Position numbers and translations under genes: made by a program. Shown here piece by piece: positions 1-6,564 of a stretch of DNA of 9,599 bases. The notes beneath the pieces are model-generated. The model saw only the letters and a list, made by a program, of their open reading frames with translations. It did not search any database and was not told the DNA's origin. Origin of the DNA: an uncultured bacterium (GTDB taxonomy: Bacteria; Bacillota_I; Bacilli_A; RF39; UBA660); assembly GCA_949288625.1 (NCBI GenBank), contig CASEKZ010000048.1, positions 1 to 9,599 of the forward strand, in the 5' to 3' direction. Every line of letters begins with the position of its first letter. The first letter of the stretch is position 1.

Positions 1-124
1 AAAAAGAACTATATAAAGTTTCTTTAATAACATAATAGTATATTATATTCTTAAATATTTATAACGTTTATATATATTAAAAAACAATTATAAATAAAAA
101 CAGGATAAGTAACATTATATTTAT

Positions 125-159
125 AAAAAAAGATAATGTCAAGTATTAATTATCTTTTT
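125..159 (-). terminator. Intrinsic terminator of the pduL-femAB unit
   Basis: Read on the minus strand, an 11-bp perfect stem (AAAAAGATAAT, bases 159-149, pairing with ATTATCTTTTT, bases 137-127) encloses an 11-nt loop and runs into a T tract at 131-125. The upstream arm includes the last sense codons and the TAA stop (150-152) of the FemAB-type gene, so the stop codon lies inside the stem. The stem is AT-rich, so it is a modest rather than strong terminator. Nothing else supportable lies between here and base 1. Confidence 0.7.
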
Positions 160-1391
160 GATCGAATAAAACGTATTGTCTGCATTGCTAAGTTAAACAT
201 TTTAAACCAAAACTTACTTATTATTAAATCATATTCTCCAACAAGTTCTAAAACGTTTGGGTTAAATTTTGATTTAAAAGTTGATAAATGGTCTTCCAAG
301 GAGCCATCAACCCCACCTAAATCACAATAATCTAAATTTTTATCCAAACAATAACATAAGCGGTAATACATAAGTCCGTTAGTTATTTTTAAAGAGGGAA
401 ATATGTTAGTATTCGTTCCAGCATACAAAAATGAAGCCGTTTTAATACCAGTTTTACAAGTTGGCATCATAACGAATGTTGCCCCAGCAAGAGGCTTGTT
501 TCCAAATTCTTTTTTTATATCATGTGCCTCTTTTAACTGCTTTTGGCAAAATTCTTTTTTATTTTCATTTTCCTTCATATCTTTTTTTAAAAACTTAACA
601 TATTTGTCAATATCTACTCTAGCAAAGAAAAGTACCGCATTATTCGGAAAGTTTTCCATTAACTTTTTAAAATATTTCTCACTTCTTAAATTAATATGCT
701 GTCTTTGCTCAGTACAATGCAAAACGCTAACTAAGTCTTTTACATCATTTTGATTAGTAGAAAAACTAAACTCAACCCCCCTTTGTTCTTGATAATTACC
801 AATATAATTTCTTGTGTTTTTGGGAAATGTCTTTCTTAAGGTTTCCTTATCATAAGGTTTTTCATTTTCATCTTTCAAAGATATTGCCATTGTGTATCTT
901 GGCTGGATATAAGCATTTACTTCCTTTTTATAACCGCCATGCTTAAATCCTTGTTTTCTTAAAGCGCTATCTATTAAATCTACGTCATTACTAAATACTT
1001 TTCTTACTTTTATTTCTTTTTTCTTTTTTATGGTTTGAATGTTTTCTTCACTAAAACAAATAAAAGGATCAATTTTTATATCAATAGCATTATTTTTCTT
1101 AGCATACTGCTTAAGATGTTTTATAAAACAACTTAATAATTCTTCATCACTATAATCAATTACAAAGCCTCTTGGTATATAAAATAGTTTTTTACCAAAA
1201 AACAAACTTCTTTTCAAAATCATCGCACTACATACTAATTTATTTTTGCTATATAGCCCAACAAAATCGTGTTCCCAAGCGGGTTTAACCTTAGACCATG
1301 CTGGTGTTTGCATAAACGAAGTAGATGGAAAGTTAACAACAAAATCATTAAATTCTTTTTCATTTATACCCGTTTTAAACTCATATTTCAT
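150..1391 (-). CDS. FemAB/FemX-type peptidoglycan bridge aminoacyltransferase
   Basis: A 413-residue protein of the FemAB (FemX/MurM) family. Family members use aminoacyl-tRNA to add amino acids to the stem peptide of lipid II at the inner face of the membrane, building the interpeptide bridge. Family marks visible here: the N-terminal segment SFMQTPAWSKVK (25-36), YIPRGFVIDY (71-80), IKIDP (105-109), a lysine/glutamate-rich stretch (about 260-297) where FemA carries its two-helix coiled-coil arm, YAGTN (323-327), and the C-terminal block DLGGVDGSL...FKSKFNPNVLELVGEYDL (357-389). Two GNAT-like halves are expected. Length is normal for the family (about 400-420). The ATG follows AAAAGGAATG and lies 14 nt after the pduL stop, so the two are probably co-transcribed. 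The residue added and the bridge position cannot be read from sequence. Confidence 0.88.
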   Translation of the reverse strand: MKYEFKTGINEKEFNDFVVNFPSTSFMQTPAWSKVKPAWEHDFVGLYSKNKLVCSAMILKRSLFFGKKLFYIPRGFVIDYSDEELLSCFIKHLKQYAKKNNAIDIKIDPFICFSEENIQTIKKKKEIKVRKVFSNDVDLIDSALRKQGFKHGGYKKEVNAYIQPRYTMAISLKDENEKPYDKETLRKTFPKNTRNYIGNYQEQRGVEFSFSTNQNDVKDLVSVLHCTEQRQHINLRSEKYFKKLMENFPNNAVLFFARVDIDKYVKFLKKDMKENENKKEFCQKQLKEAHDIKKEFGNKPLAGATFVMMPTCKTGIKTASFLYAGTNTNIFPSLKITNGLMYYRLCYCLDKNLDYCDLGGVDGSLEDHLSTFKSKFNPNVLELVGEYDLIISKFWFKMFNLAMQTIRFIRSKR

Positions 1392-1405
1392 ATTATCATT
1401 CCTTT

Positions 1406-1972
1406 TTATTTAATTACTAAATCCGCTTCATCACCATTTTTGATTAAAAATGCATTGGCATCATCCGTATCTAAATGCACCTCTAAAGAAAATTTATCAC
1501 TTATTCTAACATATACGTTTTCTAGTATTCCCGGCTTTTCTCCTTTTACTACTAAACTTACAAATTCTTTTCCTTCAAAACCATATTTTTTTGCATCTTC
1601 TTTGGTTGCATGAATATGTCTTGATGCTATTATAGCAGCGTTTTTGGTAACTTCTCCTTTTGGTCCAACAATCGTTATTTCTGAGGCACCATCTAAATCA
1701 CCAGAATTCCTAACAGAAGGATTGATACCTAAACTAAACGTATCAGTTTTTGATATTTCCACTTGTGTCTTATCTCTTTGTGGTCCTAATATTCTTACTC
1801 TTTCAATTGAACCTTTTGGTCCCTTAATTATTACTTGCTCATTACAAGCGTATTGCCCTGGTTGGCTTAAATCTACTTTTTTTGAAAGCACGTAGTCATC
1901 ACCCAACAAAATTTTAACATCTTCTTTAGTTAATTGAACATGTCTTGCAGATACTCCTATCTTAACTAACAT
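1406..1972 (-). CDS. pduL: Phosphate acyltransferase, PduL type (acetyl/propionyl-CoA to acyl-phosphate)
   Basis: A 188-residue PduL-family phosphotransacylase, which interconverts acyl-CoA plus phosphate and acyl-phosphate plus CoA, a metal-dependent enzyme unrelated to Pta. Both beta-barrel halves are present: VSARHVQLT (7-15), LSQPGQYACNEQVIIKGPKG (35-54), VRILGPQRDKTQVEIS (59-74), LGINPSVRNSGDL (81-93), ASRHIH (116-121) and VHLDTDDAN (165-173). H11, H119, H121, H166 and E45 are kept as likely metal ligands. The second histidine of the usual HVHL motif is Gln (Q13). The protein starts directly at the catalytic domain with no microcompartment-targeting extension, and no shell genes are nearby, so it probably serves housekeeping acetate or propionate metabolism. 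The ATG is preceded by AGGAGAGATG. It is first in a two-gene unit with the FemAB-type gene. Confidence 0.88.
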   Translation of the reverse strand: MLVKIGVSARHVQLTKEDVKILLGDDYVLSKKVDLSQPGQYACNEQVIIKGPKGSIERVRILGPQRDKTQVEISKTDTFSLGINPSVRNSGDLDGASEITIVGPKGEVTKNAAIIASRHIHATKEDAKKYGFEGKEFVSLVVKGEKPGILENVYVRISDKFSLEVHLDTDDANAFLIKNGDEADLVIK

Positions 1973-1997
1973 TTAACATCTCTCCTATCTAAATTTA

Positions 1998-2027
1998 ATT
2001 ATAGCATGTATAAATATTTTAATTCAA
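1998..2027 (-). promoter_or_regulatory. Extended -10 sigma-A promoter of pduL-femAB
   Basis: On the minus strand, TTGAAT (2027-2022) and TATAAT (2003-1998) are separated by 18 nt, and a TG dinucleotide one base before the -10 makes it an extended -10 site. Transcription should start near 1991, leaving a leader of about 20 nt that contains the AGGAGAG ribosome site. It points away from gerQ in the 93-nt divergent intergenic space. Confidence 0.75.
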
Positions 2028-2028
2028 T

Positions 2029-2037
2029 CATATATTT
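2029..2037 (+). promoter_or_regulatory. Possible sporulation-sigma -10 element for gerQ
   Basis: CATATATTT resembles the CATA-starting -10 element of sigma-E and sigma-K promoters and lies about 29 nt before the gerQ start. No convincing matching -35 was found at the right distance (an AAATATT at 2012-2018 is only 10 nt away), and no good sigma-A promoter faces gerQ. It is a weak candidate supported mainly by the identity of the gene. Confidence 0.22.
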
Positions 2038-2065
2038 AAGCGAATTATAAAAAAGGAGATTTTAT

Positions 2066-2482
2066 ATGAACACAAATTATTATCCAAACCCTACTTTTCC
2101 AAACTTAGGGGCAAACGGAATTCAAGCTAACGCTATGGGAGGTGTAGCATCAATACCAAGTTCAAACACTAATAACGCTAGCAACAATAATTTAGCTACC
2201 ATACAAGCTAATAACAACATGCTTGCACTGGAACAATCATACGTTGAAAACATATTAAGGTTAAACAGGGGGAAGTTAGCAACTTTTTACTTTTCATACC
2301 CAGATTCCGTAGAATGGAGGGATAAAACATATACTGGAATTATCGAAGCAGCAGGACGTGATCACATAATCATAAGCGATCCAAAAAACGGAAAATGGTA
2401 TTTATTATTAATGATATACCTTAATTACGTTGAGTTTGAAGAAAAAATCAATTATAGCCCAGAATACTATCCTCAAAATTAA
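2066..2482 (+). CDS. gerQ: Spore coat protein GerQ
   Basis: A 138-residue protein with the GerQ core at its C-terminus: YVENILRLNRGKLATFYFSY (59-78), EWRDKTYTGIIEAAGRDHII (83-102), SDPKNGKWYLLLMIYLNYVEFEEKINY (104-130). In B. subtilis GerQ is an inner coat protein needed to place the cortex hydrolase CwlJ, and it becomes cross-linked by the transglutaminase Tgl. The first 58 residues are a low-complexity Asn/Gly/Ala-rich tail with no lysine (first Lys at 70), unlike the B. subtilis protein, whose extreme N-terminal lysines are the known cross-link sites. It is shorter than the roughly 180-residue B. subtilis protein. The ATG follows AAAAGGAGAT by 5 nt. CwlJ is not in the window. Being near ung resembles the B. 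subtilis ywd region. Family assignment is firm; active sporulation is inferred. Confidence 0.93.
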   Translation: MNTNYYPNPTFPNLGANGIQANAMGGVASIPSSNTNNASNNNLATIQANNNMLALEQSYVENILRLNRGKLATFYFSYPDSVEWRDKTYTGIIEAAGRDHIIISDPKNGKWYLLLMIYLNYVEFEEKINYSPEYYPQN

Positions 2483-2527
2483 ATATCTTGTAAATATCTT
2501 CTAGTTCTGTTATAATCAAAACTAGAA
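2481..2527 (+). promoter_or_regulatory. Sigma-A promoter and candidate operator of the lemA-like gene
   Basis: TTGTAA (2488-2493), a 17-nt spacer and TATAAT (2511-2516) form a promoter with an extended -10 TG at 2508-2509. Transcription should start near 2523. Two repeats are laid over it. AAATATCTT occurs at 2481-2489 and again at 2492-2500, an 11-bp period straddling the -35. A perfect 8-bp inverted repeat, TTCTAGTT (2499-2506) and AACTAGAA (2520-2527), brackets the -10 box. With its 13-nt AT-rich centre and no T tract it is not a good terminator for gerQ, so an operator is the more natural reading. Confidence 0.7.
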
Positions 2528-2543
2528 TAGAGGTATGTATAAA

Positions 2544-3077
2544 ATGTTAATAATTATTATAACTTTAATAGTATGCATTATTGTGTTTTTATGTGCTTTA
2601 TATCGTGATAAATTATCCTTTATAAACGTAAAACTAGAAAATATAGAAGAAAAAATCAATAGTATTCTAATTAAAAGACGTGCACTAGTGCTAGATTCTG
2701 AAAAAATAATAAAAGAAGTATTAGGCACTAGTAAACAAATTTATGAAAATTTATCAGAACTATCTAATCCAAATATTAGCATGATGGAACTAGATAGAAA
2801 ATTACTAATATACATTAATGAGTTTTATTTAATAAAAGATAAATATAAAAAACTACAAAGTAGTGATGAATTTCAAAAAATAGCTTTTGAAATAAACGAA
2901 ACAGAAGATAAATTAAATGCGTATAAAGAATATTATAATGATGCCGCACTAAAATATAATAAACTTATAAAAGGGTTTCCACAAAAAATAATTTCGTTTT
3001 TAAAAAGAACTAAAGAAAAAGAATTCTTTGATAAAAAAAGTATTAGCGATACGGATTATGGTGATTTTAAGTATTAA
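2544..3077 (+). CDS. LemA-family membrane-anchored coiled-coil protein
   Basis: A 177-residue LemA-family protein. It has one N-terminal membrane segment (LIIIITLIVCIIVFLCALY, residues 2-20) followed by a long alpha-helical, charged domain. The LemA signature is clear in the last third: LQSSDEFQKIAFEINETEDKLNAYKEYYNDAALKYNKLIKGFP (matching the family pattern of F..L...L..TE..I...R..YN.AV..YN..I..FP), then the KEKEFFD tail. IEEKINSILIKRRALV corresponds to the ID.QLKRR.DLIPN block, degenerate here. LemA proteins are usually 180-200 residues; their biochemical role is unsettled. An ATG at 2535 would add three residues, but it lies 1 nt from the AGAGG ribosome site (2529-2533); the ATG at 2544 has 10-nt spacing and is preferred. 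It has its own promoter after gerQ, and its stop lies within the terminator hairpin. Confidence 0.82.
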   Translation: MLIIIITLIVCIIVFLCALYRDKLSFINVKLENIEEKINSILIKRRALVLDSEKIIKEVLGTSKQIYENLSELSNPNISMMELDRKLLIYINEFYLIKDKYKKLQSSDEFQKIAFEINETEDKLNAYKEYYNDAALKYNKLIKGFPQKIISFLKRTKEKEFFDKKSISDTDYGDFKY

Positions 3078-3113
3078 AAAACATATCATTTCACAAAAAG
3101 ATATGTTTTTTTT
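3076..3113. terminator. Bidirectional terminator between lemA-like gene and ung
   Basis: A 12-bp perfect stem (AAAAAACATATC at 3076-3087, GATATGTTTTTT at 3100-3111) with a 12-nt loop and a run of eight T (3106-3113). It starts at the lemA stop codon. Read on the minus strand the same hairpin also ends in six T, so it can serve ung, whose stop is at 3127. Convergent genes share it. Confidence 0.82.
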
Positions 3114-3126
3114 ATAATTTAGTTTA

Positions 3127-3777
3127 CTAAAATTTAATTATGTTTTTGTTATGCTCTAATAAAAACTTATTTGTTTTAGAAAAAGGTTTGCTCCCAAAAA
3201 AACCATTATAAGCAGATAAAGGAGATGGATGGGCAGATTCTATTATGTAATGATTAGGATTTGTAATTAGCCTTTTTTTATCCCGTGCTTGTCTACCCCA
3301 CAAAATAAACACTACGTTATCTAATCTATCGTTTATTTGCTTAATTACGTAATCAGTAAATATTTCCCAACCAATATCTTTATGAGAGTTTGCTTTATCT
3401 TTTTCTACAGTTAGCACAGTGTTTAAAAGAAAAACACCTTGCCTTGCCCAATCTGATAAATCTGTGTCCGTTCTTTCAATTCCTAAATCGTCTTTTAATT
3501 CCTTAAAAATATTTTTTAATGATGGCGGTGTTCTTACACCTCTTCTTACCGAAAAAGAAAGCCCCATTGCCTCATTTTCTCCATGATATGGATCTTGCCC
3601 CAATATTACTACTTTTATATCATTAAAATCAGTTAATTTAAAAGCGTTAAAAAGATCTTTAGCAGGCGGAAAAATGGTCTTATTTAATCTTTCTTCCTTA
3701 ATGAATTCTTTGATATACTTAAAATAACTTTTTTTCATTTCATCTTGCAAAACCAAATCCCAATCATTATGAAACAT
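3127..3777 (-). CDS. ung: Uracil-DNA glycosylase (family 1)
   Basis: A 216-residue family 1 UDG, which removes uracil from DNA arising from cytosine deamination or dUTP incorporation and so starts base excision repair. All motifs are present: GQDPYHG (60-66, catalytic Asp62), GLSFSV (72-77), PPSLKNI (84-90), LLNTVLTV (117-124, the uracil-contacting Asn119), and HPSPLSA (183-189, catalytic His183) followed by the GFFGSKPFSKTN segment that contacts DNA. Length is typical (about 220). A GTG at 3786 would add three residues, but it sits inside the Shine-Dalgarno sequence, so the ATG at 3777 is chosen. It is monocistronic and converges on the lemA-like gene. I could not pick a convincing promoter in the 3778-3869 gap. 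Key residues are intact, so it should be active. Confidence 0.97.
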   Translation of the reverse strand: MFHNDWDLVLQDEMKKSYFKYIKEFIKEERLNKTIFPPAKDLFNAFKLTDFNDIKVVILGQDPYHGENEAMGLSFSVRRGVRTPPSLKNIFKELKDDLGIERTDTDLSDWARQGVFLLNTVLTVEKDKANSHKDIGWEIFTDYVIKQINDRLDNVVFILWGRQARDKKRLITNPNHYIIESAHPSPLSAYNGFFGSKPFSKTNKFLLEHNKNIIKF

Positions 3778-3781
3778 GTCT

Positions 3782-3789
3782 ATCACCTC
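3782..3789 (-). promoter_or_regulatory. Ribosome binding site that fixes the ung start
   Basis: Minus-strand GAGGTGAT matches the 3' end of 16S rRNA over eight bases and lies 4 nt before the ATG at 3777. The in-frame GTG at 3784-3786 is part of this site and so cannot be the start. Confidence 0.75.
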
Positions 3790-3869
3790 ATTTTTTAACT
3801 ACTTATACTAACTTTTAATAATTAATGTATTTACACCTTTTAACGCTTTTATATTATCATAAAAGTAAC

Positions 3870-3893
3870 AAAAAAGCTACTTATGGTAGCTTT
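3870..3893 (-). terminator. Terminator of the rplI-rlmH operon, overlapping the rlmH stop
   Basis: On the minus strand an 8-bp perfect stem, AAAGCTAC (3893-3886) with GTAGCTTT (3880-3873), has a 5-nt loop (CATAA) and continues into TTT (six T in all, 3875-3870). The stem begins inside the Ser-Tyr-His-Lys codons at the end of rlmH, and its second arm contains the TAG stop (3879-3877). Confidence 0.8.
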
Positions 3894-4323
3894 CATTATT
3901 TATTATTTTAAATGAACGATATATTTGTTCTAATAATATTACCCTAAATAATTGATGAGGAAAAGTTAAGGCAGAGAAAGAAAGTTTATAATCTGATCTT
4001 TTCAAGACATCGTAAGAAAGGCCATTAGAACCGCCTATAACAAAAGTAATATTATTTGATATATTTTTATCTATAAAAGAAGAAAATTCTTCTGAAGATA
4101 AATTATTACCTTTTATCTCCATAGTAATAACAAAATCTTTATCTCTTATTTTGGATAATATATTTTTACCTTCAGCCTCTAATGTTTTTTTACTATCATA
4201 ATTATAATCTGGTAATTCTATGATTTCTAATTTGGTATATTTAGTTAATCTTTTTTGATATTCTTTGATTGCTTCGTTAAAAAAATTTTCTTTTACCTTA
4301 CCTACACAAATTATCTTTATCAT
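3877..4323 (-). CDS. rlmH: 23S rRNA (pseudouridine1915-N3) methyltransferase RlmH
   Basis: A 148-residue SPOUT-fold methyltransferase that uses SAM to methylate pseudouridine 1915 in helix 69 of 23S rRNA, acting on assembled 70S ribosomes. Visible marks: IKIICVGKVKE at the start, the knot loop FVIGGSNGLS (94-103) that binds SAM, LSFSALTFPHQLFRVILLEQIYRSFKI (114-140), and the invariant C-terminal YHK. At 148 residues it is slightly shorter than the usual 159, but both ends are intact, so the difference is internal. It is the last gene of its operon and overlaps the walJ-like gene by 4 nt (ATGA), indicating translational coupling. rlmH also lies downstream of walJ in B. subtilis. Confidence 0.96.
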   Translation of the reverse strand: MIKIICVGKVKENFFNEAIKEYQKRLTKYTKLEIIELPDYNYDSKKTLEAEGKNILSKIRDKDFVITMEIKGNNLSSEEFSSFIDKNISNNITFVIGGSNGLSYDVLKRSDYKLSFSALTFPHQLFRVILLEQIYRSFKIINNESYHK

Positions 4324-5087
4324 ACTTCAATCCAATCCGTTCTTTTCTTTTGTTTTGCTATTAAAACATTTTTAACAATTTTATTATCATCTTTTAACAC
4401 CTTTTTTAAAGTATCTAAAGCAAGATCATAAGTATTGTTATCATCTGATAAATGCGCCAAAATTATGGTTTTAGTTTTATTGCCTATGAACTTTGATAAG
4501 TAATATGAAGCATCTTCATTAGATAAATGTCCTTTATCACTTAGTATTCTTTGCTTTAAATAATATGGATAATTACCTTCCATTAACATTTTTATGTCAT
4601 GATTACTTTCCATTATGTATAAATCATGATTACTAAGCTTATCAAAGTACTTATTATTTATATATCCAGTATCAGTTATATAAACCATGGTTTTCCCAAA
4701 AGACTCGATTATAAAGCCAACCGAACCTTTAACGTCATGCGATGTTTTTATTACATTAATATTTAAATCGTCTATAGTAAAAGTATCATTTTCATACAAT
4801 TCATAACTAAAATCTTCTAAACTTTCTTTTAAAAGACCGTATATAACTTTATTAACGTATAATTTTGGATGATATTTTTTTAAAAATACTTTTAATCCTT
4901 GAATATGGTCCGCGTGGGTATGTGTTATTAATATACCTTTTATTTCCTTTGGATCCGTGTTTAACTCTTTTAAATTTTCCTCAACATATGATTTAGTAAC
5001 ACCAAGATCAATTAAGACCTTGGTGTTATCAGTTGTAACTAAAACACTATTACCTTTGCTACCACTTGATAATACTGATACTTTCAT
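4320..5087 (-). CDS. walJ: MBL-fold metallo-hydrolase, WalJ/YycJ type
   Basis: A 255-residue metallo-beta-lactamase-fold protein of the YycJ/WalJ group. It opens with the typical VSVLSSGSKGNSVLV (3-17) and has the metal motif THTHADH (55-61), further ligands H117, D139 (in ITDTG) and H212 (in LAHLS), plus ESNHD (160-164) and KGHLSNEDA (185-193), which are characteristic of this subgroup. In B. subtilis the gene closes the walRKHI operon and has been linked to cell division and DNA replication coordination; it is thought to act on nucleic acids, but the substrate is not settled. No signal peptide, so cytoplasmic. Its ATG overlaps the peptidase stop (TAATG) and no clear ribosome site precedes it, so it is likely coupled. 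The walRKHI genes are not present here. Confidence 0.9.
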   Translation of the reverse strand: MKVSVLSSGSKGNSVLVTTDNTKVLIDLGVTKSYVEENLKELNTDPKEIKGILITHTHADHIQGLKVFLKKYHPKLYVNKVIYGLLKESLEDFSYELYENDTFTIDDLNINVIKTSHDVKGSVGFIIESFGKTMVYITDTGYINNKYFDKLSNHDLYIMESNHDIKMLMEGNYPYYLKQRILSDKGHLSNEDASYYLSKFIGNKTKTIILAHLSDDNNTYDLALDTLKKVLKDDNKIVKNVLIAKQKKRTDWIEV

Positions 5088-6562
5088 TATCGGTACAAAG
5101 TTAACGGATCCATCGGAATACCATCTCTATATGGCAATCCACCATAATAAAGTCCAAAATGAAGGTGAGTACCAGTTGCAAATCCCGTATGTCCCATAGT
5201 ACCTATTTGTTGACCTTTTTGAACCGTTTGTCCTTCAGAAACAAGACGTGAACTCATATGTGCATATATCGTATAATAACCATTTGCGTGTTGAATTGTT
5301 ACATACGTTCCCAAACTTCCAGAATTAGTTCTTGCAGTTACAACAGTACCTGCTCCGGCAGCATAAATTGGTGAACCCTCACCACTACCAGCAATATCAA
5401 TTGCCTCGTGAACTTTACCCCAACGATAGCCAAAGTAACTTGAAATGTAATATTGAGAAATAGTTGGCCAAGCCCAAGAACCCGACATAATCGGTGCAAA
5501 ACTACCGCCTGCGGTTTTAGTACCAACTTTAACAATCTTCGGTACTGATGGCACTATGGTTTCAGAACTAATAATTACAACGTTTTGTGTTTCACCATTA
5601 ACATTTTGAATTTTTGTTGTTAATCTATCTACTCCGTTTTGGCCTTCTTGAATTACCTTTTTTGTCCCATAAGCCATATCAGGATCCTCTTCTTCCACCG
5701 TTTCAAACTGACTTTCTTGATCAATGACATTATGAGACTCAACAACAACATCTATTATTGGTGCAATAAGACCTACCTTTACTTGCTGACCAACCGATAA
5801 TAAGTTATTCGCACTATTAAACTCAGGATTAACCACTAAAAATTCAGCGGTTGCAAGTTTATGATTATACGCGATTGAATCAATCGTGTCACCTTCTTGA
5901 ACGGTATAATACTGATCTTCTTTTACTTCTCCAAAAAGCAAATACTTAGTTAATGTTTTTTCATCAGTAAATATTTCTTCATCAGTAGATATATAATCTT
6001 CCTTTATGGTTATACCTTGATTAATATATATATCCTCGATTATTGAACCAGTTGTTTCTATTTCTGGTTGCGTATCGTTTTCATAATTTTCTATTTGTTC
6101 TTTAGCAACAAAAGCTTCAACAACAGCTCTTAAAGATTTATCAAACACCTCTTTATCAAGCACGTTAATTACAAGCTCGTCTTCCGTACTATCTTTTGGT
6201 TTTATAGTAATTTTATATCCTTTTACAGTAAAAGGCTTTTCTTCCTTTATTAAGTTATGAACTTGTTTAGCAGTAAGAACATCCTTCTCGTATGTAGTAC
6301 ACTCCTGAATATCAACGCCTGTTGGTATATAAACCTTTGATACATCATATTTTTCTTTTAAGTCTTTTTGTTCATCATTAATGTAGTCTTCTAATTCTTG
6401 TTTATCACTTATGTTCCCAATCGCTTTACCATCCAAATAAACCTTATATACATCTTGTGGTTTTAATTGAAACCGGCTAGCAAAATTTACCGTCAAAACA
6501 ATAAGAGCCGCAAGAAAAATAGAACCCAAGTATAAAAATCCCTTTTTAATCAAATTTTTCAT
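5087..6562 (-). CDS. LysM-G5-M23 peptidoglycan endopeptidase
   Basis: A 491-residue secreted or membrane-anchored wall hydrolase. Domain order: short basic N-terminus and hydrophobic segment (about 9-29, FLYLGSIFLAALIVLTVNFA) acting as signal or anchor; an unassigned alpha/beta region (about 38-205); a LysM domain (217-265, YTVQEGDTIDSIAYNH...NPEFNSANNLLSVGQQVKV) for peptidoglycan binding; a G5-like domain (about 270-347); and a C-terminal M23 (lysostaphin-like) domain (about 370-470). Zinc and catalytic residues are present: H385 and D389 in HEAIDIA, H435 in YAHMS, H466 and H468 in HLHFG. The family's usual HxGxD has Ala instead of Gly. It should cut cross-bridge or stem peptides outside the membrane. 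It starts 2 nt after the dnaB stop, so coupled. Lacking a C-terminal anchor, it may be retained by the N-terminal helix. Confidence 0.93.
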   Translation of the reverse strand: MKNLIKKGFLYLGSIFLAALIVLTVNFASRFQLKPQDVYKVYLDGKAIGNISDKQELEDYINDEQKDLKEKYDVSKVYIPTGVDIQECTTYEKDVLTAKQVHNLIKEEKPFTVKGYKITIKPKDSTEDELVINVLDKEVFDKSLRAVVEAFVAKEQIENYENDTQPEIETTGSIIEDIYINQGITIKEDYISTDEEIFTDEKTLTKYLLFGEVKEDQYYTVQEGDTIDSIAYNHKLATAEFLVVNPEFNSANNLLSVGQQVKVGLIAPIIDVVVESHNVIDQESQFETVEEEDPDMAYGTKKVIQEGQNGVDRLTTKIQNVNGETQNVVIISSETIVPSVPKIVKVGTKTAGGSFAPIMSGSWAWPTISQYYISSYFGYRWGKVHEAIDIAGSGEGSPIYAAGAGTVVTARTNSGSLGTYVTIQHANGYYTIYAHMSSRLVSEGQTVQKGQQIGTMGHTGFATGTHLHFGLYYGGLPYRDGIPMDPLTLYR

Positions 6563-6564
6563 GT

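Noticed and set aside
1..30. Hairpin AAAGAAC...GTTTCTTT at the left edge as a terminator
   Set aside because: The stem needs a bulge, is very AT-rich and has no T run after it. The gene it would serve is outside the window.
403..753. Plus-strand open frame opposite the FemAB-type gene
   Set aside because: No family resemblance and no ribosome site; it is the reverse reading of a well-recognised gene. The same holds for other antisense frames at 136-330, 1269-1613, 1644-1895, 4957-5199 and 8648-8863, and minus-strand frames at 2522-2728 and 5338-5535.
2036..2049. Catabolite-response (cre) site near TTTAAGCGAATTA
   Set aside because: Only the central CG matches well; the outer TG and CA bases are missing.
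2499..2527. Inverted repeat after gerQ as a gerQ terminator
   Set aside because: The 8-bp stem has a 13-nt loop and no T tract after it (AATAGAGG follows), and its centre contains a good -10 box. Promoter/operator fits better, leaving gerQ without a clear terminator.
2535..2543. ATG at 2535 as the start of the lemA-like gene
   Set aside because: It lies 1 nt from the only ribosome site (AGAGG, 2529-2533). The ATG at 2544 has workable spacing.
3790..3869. Promoter for ung
   Set aside because: TATAAG- and GATAAT-like boxes are present, but none has a -35 at 16-18 nt, so no call was made.
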